Shown here: one piece after another, positions 63,516-64,000 of the stretch
How positions within the stretch are numbered: position 1 is the stretch's first letter
Layout of the letters: every line of letters begins with the position of its first letter
Assembly (NCBI GenBank): GCA_020249925.1
Contig: JADCER010000013.1
Location: forward strand, 62,001 to 126,000
Direction: 5' to 3'
Origin: Roseomonas sp.
Lineage (GTDB): Bacteria > Pseudomonadota > Alphaproteobacteria > Acetobacterales > Acetobacteraceae
Length of the DNA: 64,000 bases
Position numbers and translations under genes: made by a program
Notes under the pieces: model-generated
What the model saw: the letters and a program-made list of their open reading frames with translations, nothing else
Told to the model about the DNA's origin: nothing
Databases searched by the model: none

Positions 63516-64000
63516 ATGACGGGACTGGAAGACCGGGTCGCACTGATTACCGGAGCATCACGCGGGATTGGCGCCGCGCTTGCCATTCATTTGGCAAAGC
63601 TTGGCGCGCAATGCGTGTTGGTGGCACGCACCCAAGGCGGGCTTGAAGAAGTGGATGACGCAATCCGCGCCGCCGGCGGCAAGCCCGCGACGCTGCTGCC
63701 CTTTGATCTGCAAAAGGCCGAGAGGGATATTGATATGATCGGGCCTTCCATTGTGGAACGCTTCGGTCGGCTGGATATTCTGGTGCATAATGCGGGGGCG
63801 TTGAACAAGCTGACGCCGGTTGCGCATATCGAACCGCGTGATTGGGCGGAAGTGATGGCGGTGAACCTCACCGCAAGTTGGCGGCTGATCCGCAGCTGCG
63901 ACCCGCCTTTGCGCGCTTCCGATGCGGGGCGCGCGGTATTTGTCACCAGCGGGCGAGTGCTGCGCCCACGCGCCTATTGGGGCATGTATGGTGCCTCCAA
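63516..64000 (+). CDS. SDR-family oxidoreductase, N-terminal part
   Basis: About 161 residues, cut by the window edge. ALITGASRGIGAALAIHLA, the DLQKAERDID stretch, ILVHNAGALN (variant of NNAG) and VFVTSGRV (catalytic Ser strand) followed by YWGMYGAS point to a classical SDR. Three bases after purF, an arrangement common in alphaproteobacteria. The catalytic Lys lies just beyond the edge. Confidence 0.88.
   Translation, partial: MTGLEDRVALITGASRGIGAALAIHLAKLGAQCVLVARTQGGLEEVDDAIRAAGGKPATLLPFDLQKAERDIDMIGPSIVERFGRLDILVHNAGALNKLTPVAHIEPRDWAEVMAVNLTASWRLIRSCDPPLRASDAGRAVFVTSGRVLRPRAYWGMYGAS

Overview
The window looks like a chromosomal segment of a GC-rich alphaproteobacterium, most likely a member of the Acetobacteraceae (Roseomonas-like). 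The reasons are the dense ATGA-overlapping operons, the abundance of dipeptide-type and Bug/TctC-type solute-binding proteins, a hisB/hslVU neighbourhood, and pieces of the rpsF-rpsR-rplI ... radA-cvpA-purF order common in this class. The placement is inference from gene content; there is no rRNA in the window, and the one tRNA is tRNA-Gly(CCC).

Layout. 0-3.5 kb: end of an inositol-monophosphatase-family gene, then a translationally coupled trio of a secreted OmpA-like protein, a MotA/TolQ/ExbB-like channel and a MotB-like coiled-coil/OmpA protein. 3.8-13.1 kb: a catabolic and uptake unit made of a dipeptide-type ABC importer (binding protein on the minus strand, permeases and ATPases on the plus strand) with a creatininase-family amidohydrolase, a ketopantoate-reductase-like enzyme, an M20 peptidase and an SDR. 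13.2-20.4 kb: hydrolase with a Bug binding protein, an RTX-type calcium-binding repeat protein, tRNA-Gly, the fabD-GNAT-fabG-phhB operon and a second Bug protein. 20.6-28.9 kb: core genes rpsF, rpsR, a DUF2232 gene and rplI; then a minus-strand his cluster (hisB, DUF2628 gene, hisH, GNAT gene, hisA); then hslVU and an EcsC-family gene.

28.9-36.5 kb is the accessory region. It is visibly AT-richer, with loose spacing and broken genes: a glycosyltransferase, a galE split by a frameshift, and a 3.8-kb surface-glycan cassette (TylF-like methyltransferase, UDP-galactopyranose-mutase-like enzyme, methyltransferase/DUF4422 fusion). The cassette is bounded by two inverted remnants of one IS481-family element. 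The right remnant abuts a decapitated methyltransferase gene. Next comes an orphan hydrogenase-4 subunit B (HyfB-like) gene.

38.6-59 kb: a second dipeptide/nickel-type ABC operon, a ribbon-helix-helix protein, an HMG-CoA-lyase-type lyase with a CaiB-type CoA-transferase, recQ, a sugar/polyol-type ABC importer with two dehydrogenases, then gshB, a GST, a DUF1330 gene, a class-C26 glutamine amidotransferase-like hydrolase and nudK. 59.1-59.2 kb holds a candidate small RNA with a strong terminator. 59.3-64 kb: a fumarylacetoacetate-hydrolase-family gene, then radA, cvpA, purF and the start of an SDR gene that runs off the window.

The signals most worth following are the IS-bounded glycan cassette with its fusion protein, a three-copy interrupted palindrome at intergenic positions (3.55, 22.98 and 28.02 kb), the non-flagellar MotA/MotB-like trio, and the candidate small RNA.
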